NCBI RefSeq assembly: GCF_901482695.1
Contig: NZ_LR590484.1
Coordinates: forward strand, 3,968,001-4,032,000
From: Sphingobacterium thalpophilum
Lineage (GTDB): Bacteria; Bacteroidota; Bacteroidia; Sphingobacteriales; Sphingobacteriaceae
DNA length: 64,000 nt
Reading direction: 5' to 3'
Positions 42,845 through 51,921 of this stretch are shown piece after piece; position 1 is the stretch's first letter, and every line of letters starts with the position of its first letter. Below the pieces are notes generated by a model, which saw only the letters and a list, made by a program, of their open reading frames with translations, did not search any database and was not told the origin of the DNA. A program made the position numbers and the translations under genes.

Positions 42845-43408
42845 TTAACCTTGGACGGTCAATTTTTCAGCAAGAATACGTTTTGTTTTGCGTACTTTAG
42901 CCTCAAGCTGACTACGCAGGACCGGATTGATGATTCCCTTTCCCTCCTCAAAGTTTTTATGGAACTCGGGTAAAGAAAAAGATTCGAGAATCTCGGCCCC
43001 ATCCCAGGAAATGCGGTTTACCGCCGCATTGAGAACAGTAGCCCCGCCCAAAGGACCCGGTGAGGTCGCTAGCAAAAACACCGGTTTGCCATTGAATAAC
43101 TTGCGGCTCGGAATACGCGACACCCAATCCACAATATTTTTATACGCTGTAGTATAGGAGCCATTGTGCTCAGCCAGCGAAATGATAAGAAAATCAGCGG
43201 CGTCCATCTTTGCGGCAAAGTCATAGGCGAGCTGTGGAATGCCTTGTTCTACTTCCTTATTGTATGAATAGATGGGCATTTCATAATGGTTCAGATCCAG
43301 AAGTTCTATACTGTCGTCCGCTTCTTTGTAATACTTGGCAGTGCTTGTCACGAATGTTTTATTGATCGAATTTTTATTGCTTGTTCCTGCAAATGCTAAT
43401 ATCTTCAT
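42845..43408 (-). CDS. NADPH-dependent FMN reductase family protein
   Basis: A 187-residue flavodoxin-fold protein. It opens MKILAFAGTSNKNSINKTFV (FMN phosphate loop), has SLAEHNGSYTTAYKNIVDWVSR at the flavin face, and LLATSPGPLGGATVLN. It likely reduces quinones, azo compounds or chromate with NAD(P)H in the cytoplasm. The promoter TTG(N23)TAAGTTTG (43439-43472, minus) lies just upstream. Confidence 0.9.
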   Translation of the reverse strand: MKILAFAGTSNKNSINKTFVTSTAKYYKEADDSIELLDLNHYEMPIYSYNKEVEQGIPQLAYDFAAKMDAADFLIISLAEHNGSYTTAYKNIVDWVSRIPSRKLFNGKPVFLLATSPGPLGGATVLNAAVNRISWDGAEILESFSLPEFHKNFEEGKGIINPVLRSQLEAKVRKTKRILAEKLTVQG

Positions 43409-43438
43409 GTTTTAAAAAGCTTTATTTTTAACCGGGTC

Positions 43439-43472
43439 AAACTTACAATATAATCGCCAAAAAAACGTCAAT
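43439..43472 (-). promoter_or_regulatory. Promoter of the FMN reductase gene
   Basis: On the minus strand TTG (43470-43472), 23 bases, TAAGTTTG (43439-43446). The spacing is at the upper end of the known range. Confidence 0.45.
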
Positions 43473-43515
43473 GAAATGTCTTCAGGATGCCATCAGTGAT
43501 ATTTCTTGATCTAGG

Positions 43516-44412
43516 TCAATTAAAAACGAAACGCTCGTACATACCCAGCAGTCCAGTGAGACCACCGGTATGGATCACAAGCAGATGATCCGCTGGTGTA
43601 AAATAATCGTGTTTGATAAGATCATCGACCGCGTAAAGAAGCTTACCCGTATATGTCGCTTCGATCATGATACCTGTTGTGGCGATAAATTGCTGTATAA
43701 ACTTCAGGAGATCGGGCGTGGTTTTTGCATAACCGCCACAATGATAATCCAGATGTAATGTGGGATCCGGAAGATCTGCATAAAGATCGCTAACCTCCTT
43801 CTGAATAAAACTGCCATTTTTTAACACCGGTACACCGTGCACCTTGGCAAAGAGATCCTTTTTGTCGGCAGCCTTTGCGATACCTGCCAGGGTGGTGCCA
43901 GTACCGCAGGCAACAAAGATATGCTGGTAGTCCTGCTGGAGTTCATCCAGGAGTTCAGCACAGCCTTTTGCTCCCAGAAGACCGTACCCACCTTCATGAA
44001 TACAAAAGCTAGTTACATCAGCGCCAAAGTGGTCTTGATAGAGCTTTTCTTTGTCTTTATAGGCATCGCGATCTACGTAAATAAGCTTCATGCCAAATAG
44101 CTGACACATCGTTAATACAGGGTTACTAACTTGTTCGTCGCCACGTACAAAAGCAGTCGTCTTAAATTTGAAGGTGGCACCAGCACAGGCCGTTGCGAGA
44201 AGGTGATTGCTCCATGCACCACCGAAGGTGACAATATGACTTTTATGAAGCTGTTGTGCCTCCTGTAGATTATATTTTAATTTCCGCCATTTGTTGCCCG
44301 AAATAAATGGATGAATCAGGTCATCCCGTTTCAACGTTACCCGAATGTGCTTTCTTTCCCATGCGGGCAATGAGATTTCGGTCTCTGGACTATGGATGTT
44401 GAATGACAGCAT
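43516..44412 (-). CDS. 1-aminocyclopropane-1-carboxylate deaminase / D-cysteine desulfhydrase-like
   Basis: A 298-residue fold-type II PLP enzyme. It has VTLKRDDLIHPFISGNKWRK with the PLP Lys, TFGGAWSNHLLATA, FVACGTGTTLAG as the phosphate loop, and the end VIHTGGLTGLLG. Length and motifs fit the ACC deaminase/D-cysteine desulfhydrase group, and the two activities cannot be separated here. The ATG at 44412 is chosen, because the upstream TTG at 44430 falls within a minus-strand -7 box (TAAATTTG, 44428-44435). It is divergent from the pseudouridine synthase gene. Confidence 0.88.
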   Translation of the reverse strand: MLSFNIHSPETEISLPAWERKHIRVTLKRDDLIHPFISGNKWRKLKYNLQEAQQLHKSHIVTFGGAWSNHLLATACAGATFKFKTTAFVRGDEQVSNPVLTMCQLFGMKLIYVDRDAYKDKEKLYQDHFGADVTSFCIHEGGYGLLGAKGCAELLDELQQDYQHIFVACGTGTTLAGIAKAADKKDLFAKVHGVPVLKNGSFIQKEVSDLYADLPDPTLHLDYHCGGYAKTTPDLLKFIQQFIATTGIMIEATYTGKLLYAVDDLIKHDYFTPADHLLVIHTGGLTGLLGMYERFVFN

Positions 44413-44427
44413 AACATTAAATGAAAA

Positions 44428-44464
44428 CAAATTTAACGAAATTGTTTCATTTGGTTTATTTTTG
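44428..44464. promoter_or_regulatory. Divergent -7 boxes, PLP enzyme and rluD
   Basis: Minus-strand TAAATTTG at 44428-44435 and plus-strand TATTTTTG at 44457-44464, both TAnnTTTG. The plus-strand box ends 4 bases before the rluD ATG, so that transcript may be leaderless. Confidence 0.45.
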
Positions 44465-44468
44465 CAGG

Positions 44469-45515
44469 ATGACAGGACAAATAGGATCGCATGATCAAGA
44501 AGAACAGGAGTTATTTGAGCATCTACGCATTGAGGTAGACAAGGGACAGGCGCTGCTCCGTATTGATAAGTATTTGATGAACAGGGTGGAGAATGCTACA
44601 CGTAGCAAAATTCAGCATGCTATCGAGGCGGGTTCTGTCATGGTGAACAGCAAAGAAATTAAAGCCAGTTACAAAGTCAGACCCGGTGACCTGATTACTT
44701 TGGTGTTGCCGGATCCACCGCGCGATAATGAAGTTTATCCCGAAAATATTCCACTTGATATTAAATATGAAGATGACGACGTTTTAATTGTCAACAAAGA
44801 GGCCGGAATGGTTGTACATCCGGGGTATAATAACTATACAGGTACATTGGTCAATGCGCTGACTTATCATATACAGCAGCTACCTCAGTTACCGGGAAAT
44901 TCTGACCGCCCGGGTTTGGTTCATCGGATAGATAAAGATACTTCAGGGCTTCTTGTAATCGCGAAGAACGAAAAATCCATGGCTTTTTTAGCCAAGCAAT
45001 TTTTTGATCATAGCATCACTCGTAAATATATCGCACTGGTCTGGGGCGATCTAAAAGAAGATGGCACAATTACCGGTTATATTGGCCGCCATTTAAAGGA
45101 CAGACGAATTATGGCGATGTACGATAGTGAAGATAAGGGGCGATGGTCGGTCACACATTACAGGATACTCGAAAGGCTGGGTTATGTGACATTGATTGAG
45201 TGCCAATTGGAAACCGGCCGTACACACCAGATTCGCACCCACATGCAGTCCATCGGACATCCTCTTTTTAATGATGCAATGTACGGGGGTGATAAAATAC
45301 TGAAGGGGACTGTGTTTTCAAAATATAAACAATTTGTCGACAATTGTTTTGCCCTACTGCCGCGTCAGGCCCTCCATGCACAAGTCTTGGGGTTCGTTCA
45401 TCCGACTTCAAAAGAAAATATGTATTTTGAAGTACCATATCCCGAAGATTTTCGTTTAGCTTTAGAAAAATGGCGCGGTTATGCCGCTAATTCGATGGCT
45501 ATAGAGAAGGATTAA
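44469..45515 (+). CDS. rluD: RluA-family pseudouridine synthase (RluD-like)
   Basis: A 348-residue RNA-modifying enzyme. An S4 RNA-binding domain comes first (RIDKYLMNRVENATRSKIQ, VNSKEIKASYKVRPGD), then the catalytic domain with LVHRIDKDTSGLLVIAKN carrying the catalytic Asp, followed by LETGRTHQIRTHMQSIGHP. S4 plus this core fits RluD, which modifies helix 69 of 23S rRNA, though other RluA members are possible. The ATG at 44469 is chosen over 44421, because a -7 box lies at 44457-44464. The class IV aminotransferase gene follows after 19 bases. Confidence 0.92.
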   Translation: MTGQIGSHDQEEQELFEHLRIEVDKGQALLRIDKYLMNRVENATRSKIQHAIEAGSVMVNSKEIKASYKVRPGDLITLVLPDPPRDNEVYPENIPLDIKYEDDDVLIVNKEAGMVVHPGYNNYTGTLVNALTYHIQQLPQLPGNSDRPGLVHRIDKDTSGLLVIAKNEKSMAFLAKQFFDHSITRKYIALVWGDLKEDGTITGYIGRHLKDRRIMAMYDSEDKGRWSVTHYRILERLGYVTLIECQLETGRTHQIRTHMQSIGHPLFNDAMYGGDKILKGTVFSKYKQFVDNCFALLPRQALHAQVLGFVHPTSKENMYFEVPYPEDFRLALEKWRGYAANSMAIEKD

Positions 45516-45534
45516 ATTAGAAAAATAAGTTAAG

Positions 45535-46395
45535 ATGCCGACAAACTATATCAATTTTAACGGCAATATTGTGCCGGAAGAACAGGAAATATTTAGTATA
45601 GAAAATAGAGGTTTTCGTTACGGCGATGGATTGTTTGAAACCATGCTGTACAAAGATGGCGATATCCGTTTTCTGAATTTTCATGTCGAACGGCTACAGC
45701 AGGGAATGGAGTTAATTCATTTGGACGATGCCAATCTGTTCGATGAATTTTTTATCCGTTCGAAAGCGGAAGAGCTTATTCGGAAGAATAATATGCTGGG
45801 GCAACAAGTACGCATCAGGTTGATTGTGTTCCGTGCGGGAGGGGGATTATATAGTCCGACCGCAAATAAGCCAGGATATGTTTTGCAGGTACAAAGATTA
45901 GAACCTAATCTTAGGGATAAAAAGGTGGGCTTGATAGTCGGCTTATACAATGAATTCAAAAAACCGTATAGTGATCTTTCCAAGATAAAATCTCTTAATG
46001 CGCAGATCTATGTACTAGCGGGTATTTATAAGAAAAAAATGGCTTTTGACGATGTATTGATTCTAAATCAGGAAGGTTTTCTCTGTGAATCCCTGACGTC
46101 AAATATTTTTGTGTATTACGAAAAGGTTCTCTATACTCCTGCACTGTCTGAAGGCTGTATCGAGGGGGTAATGCGTCGTGTTGTGATGGATATGGCAAAG
46201 GCTGAGGGAATTGAAGTGATCGAAGCCCAAATAAGTCCTGAGATCATGAAAAGGGCAGATGAAATTTTCTGCACAAATGCAGTACAGGGCGTACAATGGG
46301 TAATGGGGTACAAGCAAAAGCGCTACTTCAACAGGATATCCAGAATTTTACAGGACAAATTACTGACATGGAATTATGATTCAAGTGAGGATTGA
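45535..46395 (+). CDS. Class IV PLP aminotransferase
   Basis: A 286-residue fold-type IV PLP enzyme: SIENRGFRYGDGLFETML at the start, a Lys in SKIKSLNAQIYVLAG that binds PLP, and SLTSNIFVYYEKVLYTPALSEGC with GVMRR as the phosphate region. The group covers branched-chain and D-amino acid aminotransferases and aminodeoxychorismate lyase, and the sequence does not decide between them. It is 19 bases after rluD, so probably in the same transcript. Confidence 0.88.
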   Translation: MPTNYINFNGNIVPEEQEIFSIENRGFRYGDGLFETMLYKDGDIRFLNFHVERLQQGMELIHLDDANLFDEFFIRSKAEELIRKNNMLGQQVRIRLIVFRAGGGLYSPTANKPGYVLQVQRLEPNLRDKKVGLIVGLYNEFKKPYSDLSKIKSLNAQIYVLAGIYKKKMAFDDVLILNQEGFLCESLTSNIFVYYEKVLYTPALSEGCIEGVMRRVVMDMAKAEGIEVIEAQISPEIMKRADEIFCTNAVQGVQWVMGYKQKRYFNRISRILQDKLLTWNYDSSED

Positions 46396-46443
46396 TTTTT
46401 GTTGAATATCAGATAAGAAGCAAATCAGAGGCTGTTATTAGGC

Positions 46444-47013
46444 TCAGCCTTTGGTTTGTTGTATGCGATCCACCCATTGTTCAAAGGCATTTTTAAAACT
46501 GAGCAGAAAATCCTTTGTTTTCTGTAAACCAATTTTGCCGTCTACACCTACACATTCTTGTATATTCCCGAGATAAGCCTCCGGCTGCTGCAAAGGGTGG
46601 AGATTGACAAATACCAACGATTGCCTAAGCTGATGATTCGCACCGAAACCGCCATATGCTCCTATTGAAGACGAAATGATCGCTGCGGGTTTGCCGTCCC
46701 ACTTGTTTCTTCCGTAAGGTCTGGAACCAACATCTATAGCGTTTTTGAGTACCGCGGGGACGGCGCGATTGTACTCTGGTGTAATAAAAAGAATACCATC
46801 CATAGGCGTAATCTCCTGCCGAAACCGGATATAACTTTCAGGAACAGTTCCATGGTCGTCGTAGTCCTGATTATACAAAGGTAGATCTCCGATCTCGATG
46901 ATACTGTAGCGAAAATTATTCGATTGCTGCTCGAGTATAAAATGTGCGATTCTTTTGTTATAGGAGTCTTTTCTTAAGCTTCCAACCAGTATTCCTATGT
47001 TGTAATTTGCCAT
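46444..47013 (-). CDS. NAD(P)H-dependent FMN reductase family protein
   Basis: A 189-residue flavodoxin-fold protein beginning MANYNIGILVGSLRKDSYNK. It has the family motif FITPEYNRAVPAVLKNAIDVGSRP and AAIISSSIGAYGG. It is distinct from the reductase at 42845. The ATG at 47013 places the flavin loop at the usual distance, and the upstream 15 codons add nothing typical. Substrates (quinones, chromate, azo dyes) are not determined. Confidence 0.88.
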   Translation of the reverse strand: MANYNIGILVGSLRKDSYNKRIAHFILEQQSNNFRYSIIEIGDLPLYNQDYDDHGTVPESYIRFRQEITPMDGILFITPEYNRAVPAVLKNAIDVGSRPYGRNKWDGKPAAIISSSIGAYGGFGANHQLRQSLVFVNLHPLQQPEAYLGNIQECVGVDGKIGLQKTKDFLLSFKNAFEQWVDRIQQTKG

Positions 47014-47218
47014 TGTATATACGATATAGTTTAGAAGCTGAACAATTTGATCCCACAAAAAGTTTCCCCGATATTACTGTAAACTTGGAATTAACACGTT
47101 TATGCCGAGTAGATTAAGGAAATGTTAACAAAAATTAACATTTGATCATTAATCTTTTGCATACAGTTTGATGTCGTAGTGTAAAGAAGAAATTACATTA
47201 CTAAGGGAGGAGCTACTT

Positions 47219-47725
47219 ATGAAAAAATTGTTTTGTACAGCTATGGTCATCGCTGGTCTTTTTACGGCAGGTACAGCTGAGGCACAGGTCAGTATTAGCG
47301 TGAATATAGGCAGCCAGCCAAGCTGGGGGCCTGTTGGATACGATTACGTTCGCTACTATTATATTCCGGAATACAACATGTACTACGATGTTCCGGCAAG
47401 ATGCTATGTTTATTATGATAATGGAGGATGGGTCAGAAGAACACGTTTACCGAGAAGATATCGGCATTATGATTTCTACCGGGTTCATAAAGTAGTGATC
47501 AATGATCGTACCCCTTGGCATCATCATGACCGCTACAGAAGCAGGTATGCTCATGTGCGTGGTAGACAGGTCGCAATCCGGGATAGACACCACCACAGTG
47601 GCTATTCTTTTGCAAACGATCGTCGGGGACGCCGTGACGCTTCGTGGCAGGAAAGCAGAAGACATCACGATAAAGGAAGAGGACATGGACGTGGCCATGA
47701 TCATCATGGAAGACATTGGGATTAG
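47219..47725 (+). CDS. Secreted His/Arg/Tyr-rich protein of unknown function
   Basis: A 168-residue protein with a clear signal peptide (MKKLFCTAMVIAGLF to AEAQ). It has a Tyr-rich part (YDYVRYYYIPEYNMYYDVP) and a long His/Arg-rich tail (HHHDRYRSRY, RDRHHHSG, RGHGRGHDHHGRHWD) that could bind metals or nucleic acid. A strong GGGAGGAG lies 9 bases before the ATG, which is unusual in this group where Shine-Dalgarno sequences are weak. A strong terminator follows. It resembles short Bacteroidota secreted proteins of unknown role. Confidence 0.82.
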   Translation: MKKLFCTAMVIAGLFTAGTAEAQVSISVNIGSQPSWGPVGYDYVRYYYIPEYNMYYDVPARCYVYYDNGGWVRRTRLPRRYRHYDFYRVHKVVINDRTPWHHHDRYRSRYAHVRGRQVAIRDRHHHSGYSFANDRRGRRDASWQESRRHHDKGRGHGRGHDHHGRHWD

Positions 47726-47776
47726 TAGTTGATCTTATACGATTTTTTCGTATACATAAAGGAATCTATTCTTTGG

Positions 47777-47813
47777 TGCCCCAGAAAGTTATACACTTTC
47801 TGGGGCATTTTTT
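47777..47813 (+). terminator. Terminator after the His-rich protein gene
   Basis: Perfect 13-bp arms 47777-47789 and 47795-47807 around TATAC, followed by a run of T. The rest of 47726-48062 (337 bases) is AT-rich, with only a small hairpin (47736-47742 with 47748-47754) and no further gene. Confidence 0.9.
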
Positions 47814-48062
47814 ATGCACAAGAAAGGTAACATGGATTTAAATTTAAGTTGACTTATGCGCAATAAAGGAAGAGCTTAATTTATCATAGACTTTTCATGT
47901 GCTAGTAAATGTGGAAAATAAATGTAACGGATAAATTAAAGAATTTAAAGTGATGATTGATGAAAATTATCTTAATTTTGCGGTGTCGACAGCAATAATT
48001 GGCCATGAAGGAGGTTGATTTGCATTTGATGTTGAATTGTAATGTTTTGGTTAATTTTTATA

Positions 48063-48989
48063 ATGAATAAGATAGGAAAAGCAATTGTTGTGATCATGGG
48101 TTTAGGAGCCGTTGGATTTGGGATATGTGCCTGTAATCAAAATACCACGGATAATAGAGTACAAAAGCTTTTACATGATTCGGTAGAGCAGCGGAGAGAT
48201 AGCCTGATTCTTGTGCAGGATTCAATACGTAGAACCGACTCCCTACACAAGGATTCAATTCTTAAAATGGAGGCTGCTATTTCCTATAAGGGAACCAAGG
48301 ATACGACCGTTTTGCTGACGGATTCTGTATCTCCACGATATATTTACTTGACCTTTGACGATGGCCCTTTAAATGGGAGTCAGTATCTAGATTCCATAGC
48401 CACTGCCAAAGGCGTGAAAATAAACGCATTTCTGATTGGGGAACATGATAAGATGAGCAAAAAATTACATGGTTATACGGAGCGTTACAAAAATAATCCA
48501 TTGGTAGACTGTTATAACCACAGTTATTGGCATGCCCATAATAAGTATAGTTCCTTTTATTCTGACGCACAGGCCGCTTATGAAGATTTTGAACTGGCAG
48601 AACAATCGCTGGGTCTAGCACATAAAATCGTCAGGTTGCCAGGAAGAAATATATGGTATGTGGGAAGCCGAAAAAAGATCGATTTGAAGAGCGGCGCGTC
48701 CACCGCTGAACTTTTGCACCAAAATGGTTATAAAATTATGGGCTGGGACTGCGAATGGAAGATTAACGGTGTCACAGGCAAACCGGACCTGTCCGTTAGC
48801 CAGCTCTATACACGAATGAAAAACCTGCTCCGCAAGGGAACTTCCTATACGAAGAATAATGTAGTGCTCCTGACACATGATAACATGTATCAGACAAAAA
48901 AAGGCCAAAAATTGTTGTGCGATTTAATCGATAGCCTTAAACAGCACCCTAATTACCACTTTGAATTTATGCGTAATTATCCGCAATAA
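48063..48989 (+). CDS. Polysaccharide deacetylase-like lipoprotein
   Basis: A 308-residue protein with a lipoprotein-like start (VIMGLGAVGFGICAC) and a coiled-coil-like stretch rich in Asp and Ser (RRDSLILVQDSIRRTDSLHK). Then comes a NodB-homology domain: YLTFDDGPLNG with the metal Asp, NHSYWHAH with the HxxxH ligands, RLPGRNIW and VVLLTHD. It would remove acetyl groups from an envelope glycan or peptidoglycan. The ATG at 48063 is chosen, as the seven extra residues from 48042 add no family feature. Confidence 0.88.
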   Translation: MNKIGKAIVVIMGLGAVGFGICACNQNTTDNRVQKLLHDSVEQRRDSLILVQDSIRRTDSLHKDSILKMEAAISYKGTKDTTVLLTDSVSPRYIYLTFDDGPLNGSQYLDSIATAKGVKINAFLIGEHDKMSKKLHGYTERYKNNPLVDCYNHSYWHAHNKYSSFYSDAQAAYEDFELAEQSLGLAHKIVRLPGRNIWYVGSRKKIDLKSGASTAELLHQNGYKIMGWDCEWKINGVTGKPDLSVSQLYTRMKNLLRKGTSYTKNNVVLLTHDNMYQTKKGQKLLCDLIDSLKQHPNYHFEFMRNYPQ

Positions 48990-49017
48990 CTCGGTCAGCG
49001 ATATCCCTCGATATTTA

Positions 49018-49051
49018 CATATATTCATGCAGCCCCGTACATGAATATATG
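49018..49051. terminator. Hairpin between convergent genes
   Basis: Perfect 12-bp arms CATATATTCATG and CATGAATATATG (49018-49029, 49040-49051) between the deacetylase end and the PhnA-like gene end. Confidence 0.65.
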
Positions 49052-49062
49052 CTAGAAAAATA

Positions 49063-49644
49063 CTAATTCTGTTTGCGCAGATATTTGGTCAATATAACAA
49101 TAGTTTGACCTTCAATTTTTCCTTCGATCTGCTCGATATTATCGGCGACTAGGCGTATATTCTTCACTACCGTCCCCAAGCTAGCTTTTAGAGAAGAACC
49201 TTTTACATCAAGGGTCTTAGTCAGCACCACCGTGTCACCTTCAAAAAGGCGCTGACCAATGCTATCCTCATGAAAAGAAACATAACCTTCATTTTCGTGA
49301 TCTCCGGTTTTTTTAGCTTCAGCTAAGGTCTCATCATCAAGATATAGGATATCCAGTGCTTCTGATGCCCAGCCTTCGTTTTTCAGGCGGTTCAACATAC
49401 GCCAGGATACAATTTGTATAGCTGGATGCTCTGACCACATCACATTGGGCAAAAATTTCCAGTCTTCTGGGTTTAGCTGTTCTGTTTTTTTGAGTTGGTT
49501 GGCGAGCCGCTCAGAAATCAGCAGCGTATTGTCCAGTTGAGATGGAGTCTCTGGAGGTAGGGTATAGCTCGTGAGCTCAGTAGTGGCACCTGTCAGTTCA
49601 CATTTTCCGCCCGCTCTCGCCCATAGTTGTTCATCAAGTTTCAT
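49063..49644 (-). CDS. PhnA-domain protein
   Basis: A 193-residue protein. The N-terminus WARAGGKCELTGA resembles the zinc-ribbon start of PhnA proteins but keeps only one Cys. The C-terminal PhnA domain carries EGDTVVLTKTLDVKGSS and LVADNIEQIEGKIEGQTIVILTKYL. Despite the name, PhnA proteins are not shown to act in phosphonate use in most bacteria, and the function is unclear. It is a single gene. Confidence 0.88.
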   Translation of the reverse strand: MKLDEQLWARAGGKCELTGATTELTSYTLPPETPSQLDNTLLISERLANQLKKTEQLNPEDWKFLPNVMWSEHPAIQIVSWRMLNRLKNEGWASEALDILYLDDETLAEAKKTGDHENEGYVSFHEDSIGQRLFEGDTVVLTKTLDVKGSSLKASLGTVVKNIRLVADNIEQIEGKIEGQTIVILTKYLRKQN

Positions 49645-49808
49645 ATCTTATTTTTATAAGGCCGCAAAAATAATAAATAAATCATATAAGCTGGCCCCGT
49701 TTGAGTTATAATCGACGACAAAAAACAAATTTCTGTCCAGCAAAGATATTGGTATCGAATTTGTACTCGATTCAGAGAAAAAATTATTGACTTTAATTAA
49801 CAAATCAC

Positions 49809-50678
49809 ATGAAATGGCAAGGAGGTAGACAAAGTGGCAATTTTGAAGACCGAAGAGGGATGTCCGGTGGTGGAAAAATTGCACTAGGCGGAATCGGTGG
49901 AATTATTGTGCTTGTAATTGGTTTTCTGATGGGCGGCGATCCGATGCAATTGTTGCAACAGACCCAAAATATGGGGCCTCAGACCGAGCAATCTGGGCAG
50001 CCGCGAGAACTGAATCCCGAAGAAAAAAGACTCACCGAATTTTCACTGACTGTACTTCAAAGTACTGAGGACGTCTGGGGCAAACTCTTTAAAGAACAAA
50101 TGCAGACGAACTATACGCCAACGACCTTGGTTTTTTACGATGGAGGTACCCAAACCGATGGTTGCGGTATGGGACAAGCTTCTTATGGGCCATTTTATTG
50201 CCCAGGAGATCAAAAAATCTATCTTGACCTCAGTTTTAGCCGTGAGCTATCCGAGAAGTTCGGCGCGAAAGGTGAATTTGCAATGGCCTATGTAATTGCT
50301 CACGAAGTTGGACATCATATACAGCAGCTGGTCGGGCTGCTACCCAAGACCAATCAGGCACGGGGTAAATTAAGCGAGCGTGAAAATAATAAAATATCGG
50401 TCATGACCGAGCTTCAGGCTGACTTTTATGCCGGAGTCTGGGCGCACTATCTAAACGAAGTTACGGATATTAAAATAGACTACAATGATATTATGGACGG
50501 CATGAAAGCAGCCGAAGCTGTTGGTGATGATAAGTTACAGACTGAAGCACAGGGGTATGCCGTTCCTGAATCGTTCACACACGGCACCTCTGCACAGCGT
50601 CGCGAATGGTTCAAAAAAGGTTATGATTCAGGCGATATGCGTGCGGGGAATACATTTGAAGACCCAAGTTTACGTTAG
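49809..50678 (+). CDS. YpfJ-family neutral zinc metallopeptidase
   Basis: A 289-residue membrane-anchored protein. A short basic start with GRQSGNFEDRRG leads into one transmembrane helix (about 24-42). A DUF461-like peptidase domain follows with CGMGQASYGPFYCPGDQKIY and the zinc motif HEVGHH. The end has GTSAQRREWFKKGYDSGD, typical of the family. Its substrate is not known. Confidence 0.93.
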   Translation: MKWQGGRQSGNFEDRRGMSGGGKIALGGIGGIIVLVIGFLMGGDPMQLLQQTQNMGPQTEQSGQPRELNPEEKRLTEFSLTVLQSTEDVWGKLFKEQMQTNYTPTTLVFYDGGTQTDGCGMGQASYGPFYCPGDQKIYLDLSFSRELSEKFGAKGEFAMAYVIAHEVGHHIQQLVGLLPKTNQARGKLSERENNKISVMTELQADFYAGVWAHYLNEVTDIKIDYNDIMDGMKAAEAVGDDKLQTEAQGYAVPESFTHGTSAQRREWFKKGYDSGDMRAGNTFEDPSLR

Positions 50679-50724
50679 CTGAATTCCGCAGGAAAGTCCT
50701 TTACTTATTCAATGTAATGTCAAT

Positions 50725-50761
50725 AGATGGAAGGTATCTAATGTATTTTAACCTTCCATCT
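50725..50761. terminator. Hairpin between convergent genes
   Basis: Perfect 11-bp arms AGATGGAAGGT and ACCTTCCATCT (50725-50735, 50751-50761), placed between the ends of the YpfJ-like and LuxE-like genes. Confidence 0.65.
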
Positions 50762-50790
50762 TTCAGTGAAATATCTAATCGATAGGATGC

Positions 50791-51771
50791 TTATTGTACG
50801 AGCAGGTTGCAGCCGCGGATATCACTTTGGTCAAAGCGTCCTAATATTTCAAATGAACCGTCTGGATACTTTTTCCCTAAATCCTGTGTTGCGATGAATG
50901 AACAAGAGAAGCGATTGGCTAGATCAATAACATTGATTCCACCTGTTTTGTCCGAAGAGAGTACGCTCAGAGGGTCGTTCGTGTCCCGGATGAGGATTTT
51001 CATCCATTTTGGCAGATGGAAAATACCATTACCGTAAGAGTAGCCCTGGGAAAGCAATTCCGTCATCCCGTATTCCGAATGAATTTCCCTGACTCCAAAA
51101 GCTTCGCTGAGAAGATGGTGAATTTCCTGTTTGATCATCTCTTTTCGTTTGCCTTTCATACCACCGGTTTCCATGATAATAAGTTCTGGAAAATGGAGGG
51201 TGTACCTTTCGATAAAATCTAGCAATGCATAAGTCACTCCAAAAAGAATCGTTTTGGTACCTTTATTTTTAAGTTGTAAGAGGGTGTTGTAAAGTTCCTG
51301 ATGATTATAGAGAAAATAGTTGCTTTCAGGCTGCCGGCTTTGTTTCATCAAATCATCAACCATATAAATAAGCGACGAACCGCTCCTTTCAAGGTAGGAG
51401 GGCAGAAGCGCCAAGACAGCTATATCCGTTAGCGGCCCGTAAAAATCTTCAAAAATCGTTCTAAATGTATGCTCATATAGCTTTACATCTGCAACGAAAT
51501 GCTTGGAAGTCACCATTCCTGTAGTGCCCGAACTGCTAAATACCACCTGTGGCCGCATACCTGTAGCGAGGACCTGTTGGGTTTTGAAAAACTCAATCGG
51601 CATGAATGGGATTTCTGCATAGTGCTGAGGCTTATTCGTTTCCTTACGAAGTAACGAAACATAATTCCTATACACCTGACAATGCTGCAACTGGAATTCG
51701 TAAGTTTCTAAACAATGTCGATTGAAGTCATCTTCTGTTTGAATGCCGAAAATATTCGTCCAGTTTCCCAT
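50791..51771 (-). CDS. LuxE-like acyl-protein synthetase (PaaK superfamily)
   Basis: A 326-residue adenylate-forming enzyme. It has FMPIEFFKTQQV, the ATP loop FSSSGTTGMVTS, ETGGMKGKRKEM and the SEYGMTELLSQ motif. It fits acyl-protein synthetase LuxE, but no luxA, luxB, luxC or luxD is near. Lone copies are common in Bacteroidota and probably activate a carboxylic acid for transfer. The ATG at 51771 is chosen, as the upstream start at 51792 falls in the -7 box (minus TAATTTTG, 51792-51799). fabG lies upstream on the same strand. Confidence 0.87.
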   Translation of the reverse strand: MGNWTNIFGIQTEDDFNRHCLETYEFQLQHCQVYRNYVSLLRKETNKPQHYAEIPFMPIEFFKTQQVLATGMRPQVVFSSSGTTGMVTSKHFVADVKLYEHTFRTIFEDFYGPLTDIAVLALLPSYLERSGSSLIYMVDDLMKQSRQPESNYFLYNHQELYNTLLQLKNKGTKTILFGVTYALLDFIERYTLHFPELIIMETGGMKGKRKEMIKQEIHHLLSEAFGVREIHSEYGMTELLSQGYSYGNGIFHLPKWMKILIRDTNDPLSVLSSDKTGGINVIDLANRFSCSFIATQDLGKKYPDGSFEILGRFDQSDIRGCNLLVQ

Positions 51772-51791
51772 AGCATATGTTTTTTGATGCA

Positions 51792-51799
51792 CAAAATTA
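51792..51799 (-). promoter_or_regulatory. -7 box of the LuxE-like gene
   Basis: Minus-strand TAATTTTG matches TAnnTTTG. It decides the downstream start. No -33 TTG at normal spacing was found. Confidence 0.4.
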
Positions 51800-51880
51800 G
51801 CTAAAATTTAGAGATATGATGATATGGTTGAAAAGGAAAATCTTATGGAGCTTGTCGTTGCAGACCGGCTTCCTCAATAG

Positions 51881-51911
51881 ATAAAAATGGCGCCAGGCTC
51901 CCTGACGCCAT
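51881..51911 (-). terminator. Terminator after fabG
   Basis: Arms 51887-51897 and 51901-51911 pair with one mismatch. On the minus strand the stem is followed by TTTTTA. It begins about 11 bases after the fabG stop. Confidence 0.8.
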
Positions 51912-51921
51912 ATAATGTCTG

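Noticed and set aside
47501..47725. Tandem DNA repeat or CRISPR in the His-rich gene
   Set aside because: The repetition comes from CAT/CAC and CGT codons of a His/Arg-rich tail. There are no regular repeats or spacers.
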